In this document: positions 52,801-59,275 of the stretch, piece after piece
Position numbering within the stretch: the stretch's first letter is position 1
How the letters are laid out: every line of letters starts with the position of its first letter
DNA from: Flavobacteriales bacterium
GTDB lineage: Bacteria; Bacteroidota; Bacteroidia; Flavobacteriales_D; Crocinitomicaceae
Length of the DNA stretch: 59,275 nucleotides
Reading direction: 5' to 3'
NCBI GenBank assembly: GCA_018883325.1
Contig: VEQH01000019.1
Coordinates: 1-59,275, forward strand
The notes under the pieces: generated by a model
What the model saw: the letters and a program-made list of their open reading frames with translations, nothing else
The model's database searches: none
What the model was told of the DNA's origin: nothing
Program-made: the position numbers and the translations under genes

Positions 52801-52910
52801 AGCGCAATATATGCTGATTTTGATTCTTTTACTCCATTTTCGGGTGCATATTGCGAAAAAGCAGTAACAGTAAACAGTAAACTAAAAAACAAAAAATTTA
52901 CAAACTTCAT
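49857..52910 (-). CDS. secreted tandem amidohydrolase (inactive N-terminal and active-looking C-terminal domains)
   Basis: 1017 residues with a signal peptide (FVNFLFFSLLFTVTAFSQ). Two amidohydrolase domains in tandem. The first (about 30-435: IALRNVSVYVNPTTKIENAIVLISDGKIVEV to LIGTLDKGKLASFTVFSSD) lacks HxH (FVELYSNVGLPAPG). The second (about 595-985) keeps the ligands: His-x-His in SGIIDEHSHIAIS, later histidines in ITCHSYVQSE and TFTHILEGYKV, and Asp in INSDDAEMGRR, and ends MGSVKQGKDADIVLWSDNP. Probably a periplasmic metal-dependent peptidase or cyclic-amide hydrolase related to imidazolonepropionase; substrate unknown. A short beta-rich linker of about 160 residues joins the halves. Confidence 0.83.
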   Translation of the reverse strand: MKFVNFLFFSLLFTVTAFSQYAPENGVKESKSAYIALRNVSVYVNPTTKIENAIVLISDGKIVEVGQKVSIPLGTLEYDFKGKTIVPAFVELYSNVGLPAPGERNYSQRPQIETSKKGAYYWNEAIRPEVEASVLFDVDAKTAENFSKMGFGFAVTHVQDGIVRGTGALVGLGNTNTRKQLIASNSAQFYSFSKGTSGQTYPSSQMGSIALLRQALYDLKYYSENKNAEQSLSLEKWRENQKLPVFFKTDDKWEILRALKIAKEFNQSYYFVGSGNEYVIAKQLKDEKATVILPLNFPEAYDVKDPYLSRQIPLSDLKHWELAPSNPYLLNAQGVSICLSTNGLKSPEQFWKNLQKAISRGLKVSDALTALTVNPAKLIGADALIGTLDKGKLASFTVFSSDPFLTEATLLESWNQGTQQVIKSLPQVAINGTYNLNIEGKNYQLELSESNEKPQGKIQLLKTKTDNPSKKDTVNVKVAVTLIQNDINLQFNCDDDNYKGSINLHAKISNNGSVFEGDGTLPNGKWILWSGIKNTKSEEKKEATLIKIDSSFNAKNWFPNLAFGYDSIPEVRTVVFKNATVWTNEKDGILKDATVITENGKIKYVGTNSAPTPTKAVIIDAKGKHLTSGIIDEHSHIAISKGVNEGGQAISAEVNISNVVTADDINIYRQLAGGVTAAQLLHGSANPIGGQSALIKLKWGHTPEEMLIPNAPVFIKCALGENVKQANWGDYNTVRFPQTRMGVEQVFYDGFTRAKAYKQEWDTYLKNPKKQEGSPRKDLELDVLVNILESKCFITCHSYVQSEINMLMHVADSMDFKINTFTHILEGYKVADKMKAHGVGGSTFADWWAYKFEVNDAIPYNAKMMADQGIVVAINSDDAEMGRRLNQEAAKSVKYGGMSEEEAWKMVTLNPAKLLHLDDRMGSVKQGKDADIVLWSDNPLSIKAKVEVTMIDGKILYESAQAKTLEERNTSERARIINKMLESNEKGEPSKPFVKKGRKHYHCDTLGEEGTEEENLH

Positions 52911-53115
52911 TTTTAAAAATTGAAGTGTGAATTTAGAAAAAGTTCTTGATTTGAATTGTATATTATTTTCTAAGGGTTAATTCTATTTTAAATTTTCGCT
53001 TAAAATTGGTTGAACTAGTATTAATCCCTAACTTTGTTCGGTTTTTCATTGTTCTCCTTGATACGTGCATTTTAACGTTGAAACCGGTGAAAAACAGGAC
53101 ATTTTTTTATAACCA

Positions 53116-55674
53116 ATGAAACTCTATTTAATTGGAATTTTTAGTTTATTGATTTCTTATTTCTCCTACAATCAAACACTTATAATTAACGAGGTTTCTC
53201 AAGGTCCAACAGGTTCAAAAGAATATGTTGAATTTTTGGTTATTCCAACTTCAACCACACAAAACTGTGAAACTTGTATGGATTTACGAGGTTGGATAAT
53301 CGATGACAATAGTGGTTATTTTTCAAATGGAAATACTTCAGGGACAGGTGTAGCAGCTGGAGCAGTTCGCTTTTCAACCGATGCAATTTGGTCTTGTGTT
53401 CCGTTTGGAACTTTAATTGTTGTTTATAATCAAGCAGATGCAAACGCAGCAATTCCTGCTCAAGATGTTAGTCTAACAGATAACAACTGTCGTTTAATTT
53501 TACCCGTAAGTTCAAACTTATTGGAATATCAGACTGTGAGTCCAGCAGCAGGAAATACAAGCTACCCGTCTAGTGGTTGGACGGCAGGTGGTTCGCTTTG
53601 GGGTCCGCTCGGAATGTCAAACAATGATGATTCTTTCCAAACATATTCTCCTACCAATACATTAGTTCCAACTTTTGGAGTTAGTTGGGGGAATAACAAT
53701 TCAAACAACATTATTTATTTTGCAGGCGGAGCAAGTAATACGGTTTATTACTTTGCAAATACCAATTCAAACGATCCTTTTTTACAATCAAATTGGATTG
53801 CAGGAACGTGTGCAGCTCCTGATGATCAAACTCCTGGACTACCAAATAATCCTGCGAACGCATCTTACATCAACCAATTAAACAACAGCTGCTTACCTAT
53901 TCTTCCAATTACCTCAACATCCGTAATTACAGATGAAACTTGCAGTTGCAATGGTTCAGTTACAATTACGCCAAACGGTGGAATTCCTGCTTATTCTTAC
54001 AGTTGGACAAACTCCTCAAACACCGTCATTGGTCAAACTGCAAGCTTAACAAGCCTGTGTGCAGGAACTTATAATTGTGAAGTAACAACTTCCAATGGAT
54101 GTACTTATGACACAACAATTGTAATTCCATTGAGTCCAGCGCAAACAACTCCTACTTTTGACCCTGTTGGCCCATTTTGTACTGGCACAAATTTTACGTT
54201 GCCAAGCAGCTCTTCAAATGGTATTTCTGGAACTTGGAGTCCAGCAATTAACAACACAAGCACAACAACTTACACCTTCACTCCTACTGACTTGTCTTGT
54301 GCTTCAACCACCACCTTAACAGTTCAAATTAGTGGTTCGGTTACACCTGCTTTTAGTCAACTTGGGCCTTATTGTGTTGGTGATGTTTTCACCCTTCCAA
54401 ACACTTCAACAAACGGAATTCAAGGGTCGTGGGCACCTGCAATTAACTCCGCACAAACAACAACTTATACTTTTACACCTATCAATAACACGTGTGCGAC
54501 AACCACCACAATGACCGTTGCAATTAACCAAAGTATCACACCTTCATTTACACCAATAAATCCAATTTGCTTAAACGGATCAGCCCCTTCATTACCTTTA
54601 AGTTCAACAAACGGAATTATTGGTACTTGGAATCCTGCAACTATTTCAACTGCAAGTATTGGTAACTTCAACTTTACTTTTTCACCCGCAGCAGGACAAT
54701 GTGCAAGTGTTACTTCAATTAACGTTTCAATCACAAATCCTTTAACTCCAACATTTTCTGCAATTGGTCCATTTTGTGTAAACGCAACACCAACTAATTT
54801 ACCAACCCAGTCGTTTGAAGGAATTGCAGGAACTTGGAATCCAAGCACAATCAATACATCAACAGTTGGGTCAAGTAATTATGTTTTTACACCGAATAGT
54901 GGTTTCTGTGCCACTTCCTACACAACTGCGGTAGTTATCGGCTCAACGGTTGCAAACGCCGGAAATGACACCTTGATTTGTAGTAATTCACCAATTACAC
55001 TTTCAGCAACAGGAACGGGACCTTTTACTTGGGATAACGGCGTGATTGATGGCATTCCTTTTATCCCAATACAGACTACAACTTACACTGTTTCATCTAG
55101 TTCAAATGGGTGTACGGCAAGCGACAACGTCACAGTAATTGTTGCTGAACCGCAAGTTGATTTTTCAATGACTCCAACTGGCGGAAATGCACCATTAACG
55201 GTGACTTTCACAAACAACAGTACTGGCGCTAACAATTTTACTTGGAACTTTGGAAATGGTACGACATTGCCAATAAACACAACAAACTCAGTGAACTCTG
55301 TTTATACTGAAGAAGGAGTTTACACCATTACTTTAATTGCAGAAAATGGAACTTGCAGTGATACTTTGAGCTTGGATTTGATTGTGCTTCAAAACAACAC
55401 GATTTCAATTGAAACACCAAATATTTTCACTCCAAATGGTGATGGCGCAAATGATTTTTACACGATAAATCTTAACAATGCAAAAAGTTTCGAAGGTTTA
55501 ATTTTCAATCGTTGGGGAAATATTGTAGCTGAATTAAGTTTAGCAGCTCCTCTTTGGGACGGAACTTCAAACGGAACTGATTGCAATGAAGGAGTCTATT
55601 TCATCAAATTTACAATTAGCGACTTCAACAATGTTACTTCTGAAGGTCAGCAATTTATCCATTTAGTGCGATAA
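53116..55674 (+). CDS. secreted LTD/PKD protein with type B T9SS sorting domain
   Basis: 852 residues. Signal peptide LYLIGIFSLLISYFSYNQ. A lamin-tail domain opens the mature protein (LIINEVSQGPTGSKEYVEFL). One SprB-like repeat follows (TDETCSCNGSVTITPNGG), then four tandem Ig-like repeats of about 75 residues with GTWSPAINNTSTTTYTFTP-type cores (FDPVGPFCTG, FSQLGPYCVG, FTPINPICLN, FSAIGPFCVN). A PKD domain (FTWNFGNGTTLPINTTNSV) precedes the gliding-motility C-terminal sorting domain (TPNIFTPNGDGANDFYTI to GQQFIHLVR). Expected surface-exposed T9SS cargo. Divergent from the amidohydrolase pair. Confidence 0.9.
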   Translation: MKLYLIGIFSLLISYFSYNQTLIINEVSQGPTGSKEYVEFLVIPTSTTQNCETCMDLRGWIIDDNSGYFSNGNTSGTGVAAGAVRFSTDAIWSCVPFGTLIVVYNQADANAAIPAQDVSLTDNNCRLILPVSSNLLEYQTVSPAAGNTSYPSSGWTAGGSLWGPLGMSNNDDSFQTYSPTNTLVPTFGVSWGNNNSNNIIYFAGGASNTVYYFANTNSNDPFLQSNWIAGTCAAPDDQTPGLPNNPANASYINQLNNSCLPILPITSTSVITDETCSCNGSVTITPNGGIPAYSYSWTNSSNTVIGQTASLTSLCAGTYNCEVTTSNGCTYDTTIVIPLSPAQTTPTFDPVGPFCTGTNFTLPSSSSNGISGTWSPAINNTSTTTYTFTPTDLSCASTTTLTVQISGSVTPAFSQLGPYCVGDVFTLPNTSTNGIQGSWAPAINSAQTTTYTFTPINNTCATTTTMTVAINQSITPSFTPINPICLNGSAPSLPLSSTNGIIGTWNPATISTASIGNFNFTFSPAAGQCASVTSINVSITNPLTPTFSAIGPFCVNATPTNLPTQSFEGIAGTWNPSTINTSTVGSSNYVFTPNSGFCATSYTTAVVIGSTVANAGNDTLICSNSPITLSATGTGPFTWDNGVIDGIPFIPIQTTTYTVSSSSNGCTASDNVTVIVAEPQVDFSMTPTGGNAPLTVTFTNNSTGANNFTWNFGNGTTLPINTTNSVNSVYTEEGVYTITLIAENGTCSDTLSLDLIVLQNNTISIETPNIFTPNGDGANDFYTINLNNAKSFEGLIFNRWGNIVAELSLAAPLWDGTSNGTDCNEGVYFIKFTISDFNNVTSEGQQFIHLVR

Positions 55675-55679
55675 AACAC

Positions 55680-55727
55680 AAAAAAGCCTTACAAAAGTCA
55701 ATTTACGGCAAGGTTTTATTGCTCTGA
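55680..55727 (+). terminator. possible terminator after the LTD/PKD gene
   Basis: AAAAAGCCTT and GGCAAGGTTTTATT flank a roughly 20-base loop and can pair with a bulge. The right arm runs directly into TTTTATT. Only moderate stem quality. Confidence 0.35.
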
Positions 55728-55874
55728 AAGCCGGAAGTGTTTATGGGGCTTTGGTTAATGAATTCTAGGTTTTAAATAAGTAAAAAAAATAGCAGATTCA
55801 GCTTTTTGTGAAGAAATGAACGCAATCTAAAAAATGATTCCTTTTTTTAACTTTACAGAAATTACATTCTTACA

Positions 55875-57602
55875 ATGAAAAACGTTAAAGAATCAGCTAA
55901 CTTCATTTGGTCAATAGCTGACCTACTTCGAGGAGATTACAAACAGAGTGATTACGGAAAGGTTATCCTTCCGTTGACCGTGCTCAGAAGATTGGATTGT
56001 GTGCTGGAAAACACCAAAGCAGAAGTGCTGAAAAAATATGACCAGATGAAATCAACCAACATTCAGAATCTCGACCCGATTTTGAATAAGGTGGCTGGCT
56101 ACAACTTTCACAACCGAAGTCCATTTGACTTCAACAAACTGATTGCTGACCCTAATAACATCGCATCAAATCTGCGAAACTACATCAACGGATTCTCAGA
56201 GGATGCAAGAGAAATCATTGAGCAATTTGAATTTGAGAACCAAATCAACAAGATGGATGATGCCAACTTGTTGTTCATGGTGGTGAAGCGTTTCCAAGAA
56301 ATCGACTTGCACCCAGACCATATTTCGAGCATGGAAATGGGATATATGTTTGAGGAATTGATTCGAAAATTTGCTGAGATTTCAAATGAAACCGCTGGAG
56401 AACACTTCACACCACGTGAAGTAATCAAGTTGATGGTGAACATCCTTTTCTTAAATGACCGTGAGATTTTGACCAAAAAAGGAATTACCAAAACCATATT
56501 CGATTGTTGCGCTGGTACTGGTGGCATGCTATCGGTAGCGGAAGAGTATCTACATGAGCTGAATCCAGATGCACGTTTGGAGGTGTTCGGACAAGAGTTG
56601 AATCCAGAATCATATGCTATTTGTAAATCGGATTTGATGATTAAAGGTCAAAACGCATCCAACATCAAGAAAGGAAACAGTATCTCAGAAGACCAGCTAT
56701 CCAGTGAAAAGTTTGATTACTTGATTACCAACCCACCTTTTGGGGTGAAATGGGAAAAGTTTGCCAAAAAGGTAAAAGAGGAACATGAGCAGTTGGGGCA
56801 TGGTGGGCGATTTGGAGCTGGATTGCCATCGGTTAGTGATGGTTCGTTCCTGTTCTTGATGCACCTAATGAGCAAAATGAAACCAGCTGACCAAGGCGGT
56901 TCAAGGCTTGCTATTGTATTCAACGGTTCTCCGCTTTTTTCGGGTTCACCGAGTAAAACAAAGAACGAGAGCAGTATTCGCCAGTGGATTATCGAAAATG
57001 ACTTCCTAGAGGCTGTAATTGCGTTACCAAACCAACTGTTTTACAACACTGGTATTTCAACGTATATCTGGGTGATTTCGAATCACAAACCCAATAACCG
57101 AAAAGGCAAAGTGCAGTTGATTAACGGAGTTGATTTCTTCAAAAAGATGAGCAAATCATTGGGTGACAAACGTAATGAGCTATCCGATGACCATATTGCA
57201 GAAATCACCAAGATATATGGAGAATTCAAGGAAGGCGAATACTCAAAAATATTCGTGAACAAAGCCTTTGGATACGCTAAAGTAACGGTAGAACGACCAG
57301 AGCGAAATGCCAAAGGACAAGTGGTGACCGATAAAAAAGGTAACCCAAAACCAGATTCCTCATTGCGTGACACGGAAAACATTCCATTGTTGATGAACAT
57401 TGAGGAATACATGCAGAAAGAAGTTCTCCCTCATGTGCCAGACGCTTGGGTAGATGAAACAAAGACAAATATTGGTTACGAAATCAACTTCACCAAGTAT
57501 TTCTACCAGTACAAGCCTTTGCGCTCCTTGGAGGAAATCAGAGCAGATATTATAGCATTGGAGCAAGAAACAGATGGATTGTTAAAAGCAGTTATCAATT
57601 AA
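55875..57602 (+). CDS. hsdM: type I restriction-modification system methyltransferase subunit
   Basis: 575 residues. HsdM_N helical domain (SIADLLRGDYKQSDYGKVILPLTVLRRLDCVL) followed by an N6-adenine methylase: SAM-binding motif I FDCCAGTGGMLSVAEE (about residue 215), catalytic NPPFGVKW (about 286), and the GNTGISTYIWVI-type region. It works with HsdS to methylate adenine, and with HsdR to cleave. hsdS follows only after 881 bases because a transposase gene lies between. A -7-like TAACTTTA is at 55848-55855. Base composition looks slightly richer in G/C than the surface protein genes, compatible with a mobile defence locus. Confidence 0.95.
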   Translation: MKNVKESANFIWSIADLLRGDYKQSDYGKVILPLTVLRRLDCVLENTKAEVLKKYDQMKSTNIQNLDPILNKVAGYNFHNRSPFDFNKLIADPNNIASNLRNYINGFSEDAREIIEQFEFENQINKMDDANLLFMVVKRFQEIDLHPDHISSMEMGYMFEELIRKFAEISNETAGEHFTPREVIKLMVNILFLNDREILTKKGITKTIFDCCAGTGGMLSVAEEYLHELNPDARLEVFGQELNPESYAICKSDLMIKGQNASNIKKGNSISEDQLSSEKFDYLITNPPFGVKWEKFAKKVKEEHEQLGHGGRFGAGLPSVSDGSFLFLMHLMSKMKPADQGGSRLAIVFNGSPLFSGSPSKTKNESSIRQWIIENDFLEAVIALPNQLFYNTGISTYIWVISNHKPNNRKGKVQLINGVDFFKKMSKSLGDKRNELSDDHIAEITKIYGEFKEGEYSKIFVNKAFGYAKVTVERPERNAKGQVVTDKKGNPKPDSSLRDTENIPLLMNIEEYMQKEVLPHVPDAWVDETKTNIGYEINFTKYFYQYKPLRSLEEIRADIIALEQETDGLLKAVIN

Positions 57603-57817
57603 AATTGGTATGAATAATAAATATATGTATACCTCTGCGCAGCTCAGAACGAAAAAATTAATTCATTTTTGCGTTACTACTAGTAAACTAGCAAGTTTTT
57701 TAACTCAAAATAATACACCTTCCATGCCTCTCTTTGATGCACACTTGGGAGGTTTTCTCTTTTTAAAGGGTTTGTTTAAGGAATATAAAAAAGGCCCTTT
57801 AATTCAATTTCACTCTA
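57603..57817. other. hsdM-transposase spacer with a doubtful small frame
   Basis: A 73-codon plus-strand frame (57610-57831) exists, but it has no recognisable domain, odd composition and runs into the transposase start. I do not count it as a gene. The palindromic word CTAGTAAACTAG occurs at about 57679-57690. The segment may be the left flank of the inserted element. Confidence 0.4.
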
Positions 57818-58480
57818 ATGTCTCAAGATAAATTTCAGAACAAATACCGCAACGGAACCTTCCGCGCACAATGGTGGAATTACGGCTGGAATGGCGCCTA
57901 TTTTGTTACCATTTGTACCCAAGATCGAGAATGTTATTTTGGTGAAATTAAAAATGGTAAAATGATTTTATCCCACGTTGGGGTTATTGCCCATTTACTA
58001 TGGCATGAAATACCTAAACACCATCAGCATATTGAATTAGGCGATTTTGTCGTAATGCCCAATCATATTCATGGAATTATAATTATTGACAAACCCAACG
58101 ATCGTGAAATTAATAATGGTCAAACGGTGGGTGATCAAATGGTGAACGGTGAAACGGTGGACGGTCAAATGGTGGACGGTGAAACGGTTGGTGGTCAAAT
58201 AATTGTAGGTGCAGGGCATGCCCTGCACCTACAATTATTTGACCCCACCACCCCAGGTTCGCAACGGTTTCAAAATATCGGCAAAAACACCCTGTCCGCG
58301 GTGGTAGGTTCCTACAAATCGGCGGTTACGAAATATGCCAATCGATTAGGATATCCAAATGGGTGGCAACGTTTGTTTCACGAACACATTATTCGCAACG
58401 ATGCAGAATACCAACGTATTTCGGATTACATCGTGGCAAATCCCGAAAATTGGGAAAAAGATAAATTTAAACGGCAATAA
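57818..58480 (+). CDS. REP-associated tyrosine (HUH/Y1) transposase
   Basis: 220 residues of the TnpA-REP group, related to IS200/IS605 Y1 transposases. N-terminus TFRAQWWNYGWNGAYFVTICT, the metal-binding HUH as PNHIHGIII (His83 and His85) and the probable nucleophile Tyr166 in VVGSYKSAVTKYANRLG, ending YQRISDYIVANPENWEKDKF. Such enzymes act on single-stranded hairpins of palindromic repeats. Residues 101-130 are an unusual pentapeptide-type repeat (GQTVG, DQMVN, GETVD, GQMVD, GETVG) between the HUH and the tyrosine. It is followed by a segment coded by a perfect palindrome. The frame is intact, so both inserts kept it open. It lies between hsdM and hsdS. Confidence 0.9.
   Translation: MSQDKFQNKYRNGTFRAQWWNYGWNGAYFVTICTQDRECYFGEIKNGKMILSHVGVIAHLLWHEIPKHHQHIELGDFVVMPNHIHGIIIIDKPNDREINNGQTVGDQMVNGETVDGQMVDGETVGGQIIVGAGHALHLQLFDPTTPGSQRFQNIGKNTLSAVVGSYKSAVTKYANRLGYPNGWQRLFHEHIIRNDAEYQRISDYIVANPENWEKDKFKRQ
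58118..58192 (+). repeat. 15/30-bp tandem repeat inside the transposase gene
   Basis: Units of 15 bp alternate between GGTCAAAYGGTGGRY and GGTGAAACGGTGGAC types, giving a 30-bp higher period from 58118 (58118-58147, 58148-58177, then a partial copy). They encode the pentapeptide repeat of the transposase. The next 15 bases, GGTCAAATAATTGTA (58193-58207), are a diverged sixth unit and at the same time the start of the palindrome. Confidence 0.88.
58193..58244. repeat. perfect 52-bp palindrome (REP-like hairpin) inside the transposase gene
   Basis: Every base from 58193 to 58218 pairs with its partner from 58244 to 58219: 26-bp arms with no loop. The centre is GCAGGGCATGCCCTGC and the outer ends are GGTCAAAT and ATTTGACC. 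Pairing stops exactly beyond the ends (T58192 and C58245 do not pair). It codes for about 17 residues of the transposase in frame. Palindromes of this kind are the natural substrates of REP-associated transposases. Confidence 0.92.
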
Positions 58481-58483
58481 AGG

Positions 58484-59275
58484 ATGATGAGAAAATACGA
58501 TAGCTATAAAGATTCGGGTGTCGAATGGATTGGAGAAATTCCAAGTCATTGGGATGTAATGCGAGGTAAGGAAGTACTAAAATTTACCAACGGCTTTCCT
58601 TTTAATAGCAGTCTTTTTTCAATGGACGAAAAAGATGGTTTTCCTCTTGTTCGAATTCGAGACTTAAAATCCGAAAATATTACAACATTTTACAAAGGAG
58701 AAATTGTCAATGAAGCTTTAATTGACGATAAAGATTTTATTATTGGAATGGATGGTGATTTCAATATTGTTAAATGGAACAAAGGTAAAGCCCTATTAAA
58801 TCAAAGACTATGTAAAATTGAAGGAATTAATCAACTTGACACCAATTATCTGTCTTATTCACTACCATTCTACTTAAAAATCATTAATGATTTAACATAT
58901 TACACGACTGTAAAGCATTTGTCTAATAATGATTTATTTGAGCAAAAGTTTTTAGTTCCTCCTTCAATAGAACAAAATACAATCACCAAATACCTCTATC
59001 AAAAAACAACTCAAATTGATGTTTTGATTGCCAAAAAAGAACGATTGATTCACTTGTTGGAGGAAGAACGCACTGCCATCATAAACCAAGCGGTGACCAA
59101 AGGCCTGCCTGCCGAAGAGCGCTTGAAGGCAGGACTTGACCCAACTGTTACCATGAAGGATTCTGGGATTGAATGGTTGGGAGAGATTCAAGCGCATTGG
59201 GAGGTGAAGAAGTTGAAGTATGTTGCTAATCTTATTTCACAGAAAACATCTGAAAAACCCGAATATGTTATAGCC
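58484..59275 (+). CDS. hsdS: type I restriction-modification specificity subunit (partial at window edge)
   Basis: 264 codons read to the end of the window without a stop. The start is ATGATG at 58484, 3 bases after the transposase stop. The first target-recognition domain begins with YKDSGVEWIGEIPSHWDV and ends with the conserved central helix QIDVLIAKKERLIHLLEEERTAIINQAVTKG. The second half begins with the repeat MKDSGIEWLGEIQAHWEV. HsdS positions HsdM and HsdR on the bipartite target. Between the central helix and the usual LDP sequence lies an extra nine- to ten-residue stretch (LPAEERLKAG) coded by a small palindromic insert at 59103-59133. Confidence 0.93.
   Translation, partial: MMRKYDSYKDSGVEWIGEIPSHWDVMRGKEVLKFTNGFPFNSSLFSMDEKDGFPLVRIRDLKSENITTFYKGEIVNEALIDDKDFIIGMDGDFNIVKWNKGKALLNQRLCKIEGINQLDTNYLSYSLPFYLKIINDLTYYTTVKHLSNNDLFEQKFLVPPSIEQNTITKYLYQKTTQIDVLIAKKERLIHLLEEERTAIINQAVTKGLPAEERLKAGLDPTVTMKDSGIEWLGEIQAHWEVKKLKYVANLISQKTSEKPEYVIA
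59103..59133. repeat. palindromic mini-insert in the hsdS central region
   Basis: CCTGCC (59108-59113) and GGCAGG (59128-59133) form a stem around the self-complementary AGCGCT centre, with partial pairing of AAG and CTT inside. A directly repeated CCTG precedes it. Relative to the usual TKGLDP of HsdS proteins it adds about 30 in-frame bases. That comparison is from memory of the family. Confidence 0.6.

Noticed and set aside
54465..54854. 129-codon minus-strand frame opposite the Ig-like repeats
   Set aside because: Shadow of the repetitive beta-rich cargo gene on the plus strand, with no independent features.
57610..57831. 73-codon plus-strand frame between hsdM and the transposase
   Set aside because: No recognisable family, overlaps the transposase start, composition unlike neighbouring genes. 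It may be the flank of the inserted element.

Overview
The window looks like a chromosomal segment of a low-GC member of the Bacteroidota, most likely a flavobacterium-type organism (Flavobacteriales; Crocinitomicaceae or a relative is my guess, not shown by the sequence). The reasons are a complete sprF/porP-gldK-gldL-gldM-gldN cluster for type IX secretion and gliding, several giant secreted proteins with type A or type B T9SS sorting domains, LTD/PKD/SprB-like adhesin architecture, a fused E1 alpha-beta dehydrogenase, and several upstream boxes of the Bacteroidota -7 type (TAnnTTTG) close to start codons. I saw no rRNA, tRNA, CRISPR array or prophage.

Layout. Bases 1-390 are non-coding, with one hyphenated palindrome. 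Bases 391-3669 hold a deoxyribose catabolism unit: deoC, a complete aldehyde dehydrogenase, and a second half-size aldehyde-dehydrogenase-like protein without a catalytic domain. Bases 3767-5525 are a photolyase and a BCP-type peroxiredoxin. At 5789-7081 is a HlyC/CorC transporter. At 7287-9877 is a TPR sensor histidine kinase overlapping a LytTR response regulator. They sit directly upstream of two huge modular surface proteins (10039-18626) built from tail-fibre-like and YadA-head-like repeats. Only the second ends in a peptidase S74 chaperone. A TPR protein and a T9SS type A cargo follow. Next come a DUF4139 protein with an inserted carboxypeptidase-regulatory-like domain, a 1290-residue PKD/type B cargo, an MBL hydrolase and a glycosyltransferase.

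From 29059 to 45273 most genes are on the minus strand: kbl and a small membrane protein, the T9SS operon ending in a clear intrinsic terminator, a ureohydrolase-fold protein that has lost its metal-site motifs, a MazG-like pyrophosphohydrolase translated just after a giant LTD/SprB-type cargo, and the fused E1. miaE (plus) diverges from E1. At 46012-48518 lies an ECF sigma factor, its membrane anti-sigma partner and an outer-membrane barrel protein. Nearly identical candidate ECF promoters lie in front of the sigma gene and the barrel gene. Two secreted amidohydrolase-family proteins (48572-52910) and another LTD/PKD type B cargo follow.

The right end (55875-59275) is a type I restriction-modification locus. 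hsdM and a truncated (window-edge) hsdS are separated by a REP-associated HUH transposase. Its own coding sequence contains a 15-bp tandem repeat followed by a perfect 52-bp palindrome. A second, in-frame palindromic mini-insert sits in the central conserved region of hsdS. Taken together the window combines a protein secretion machine, many of its likely cargoes, two surface-directed regulatory systems and one mobile/defence locus.
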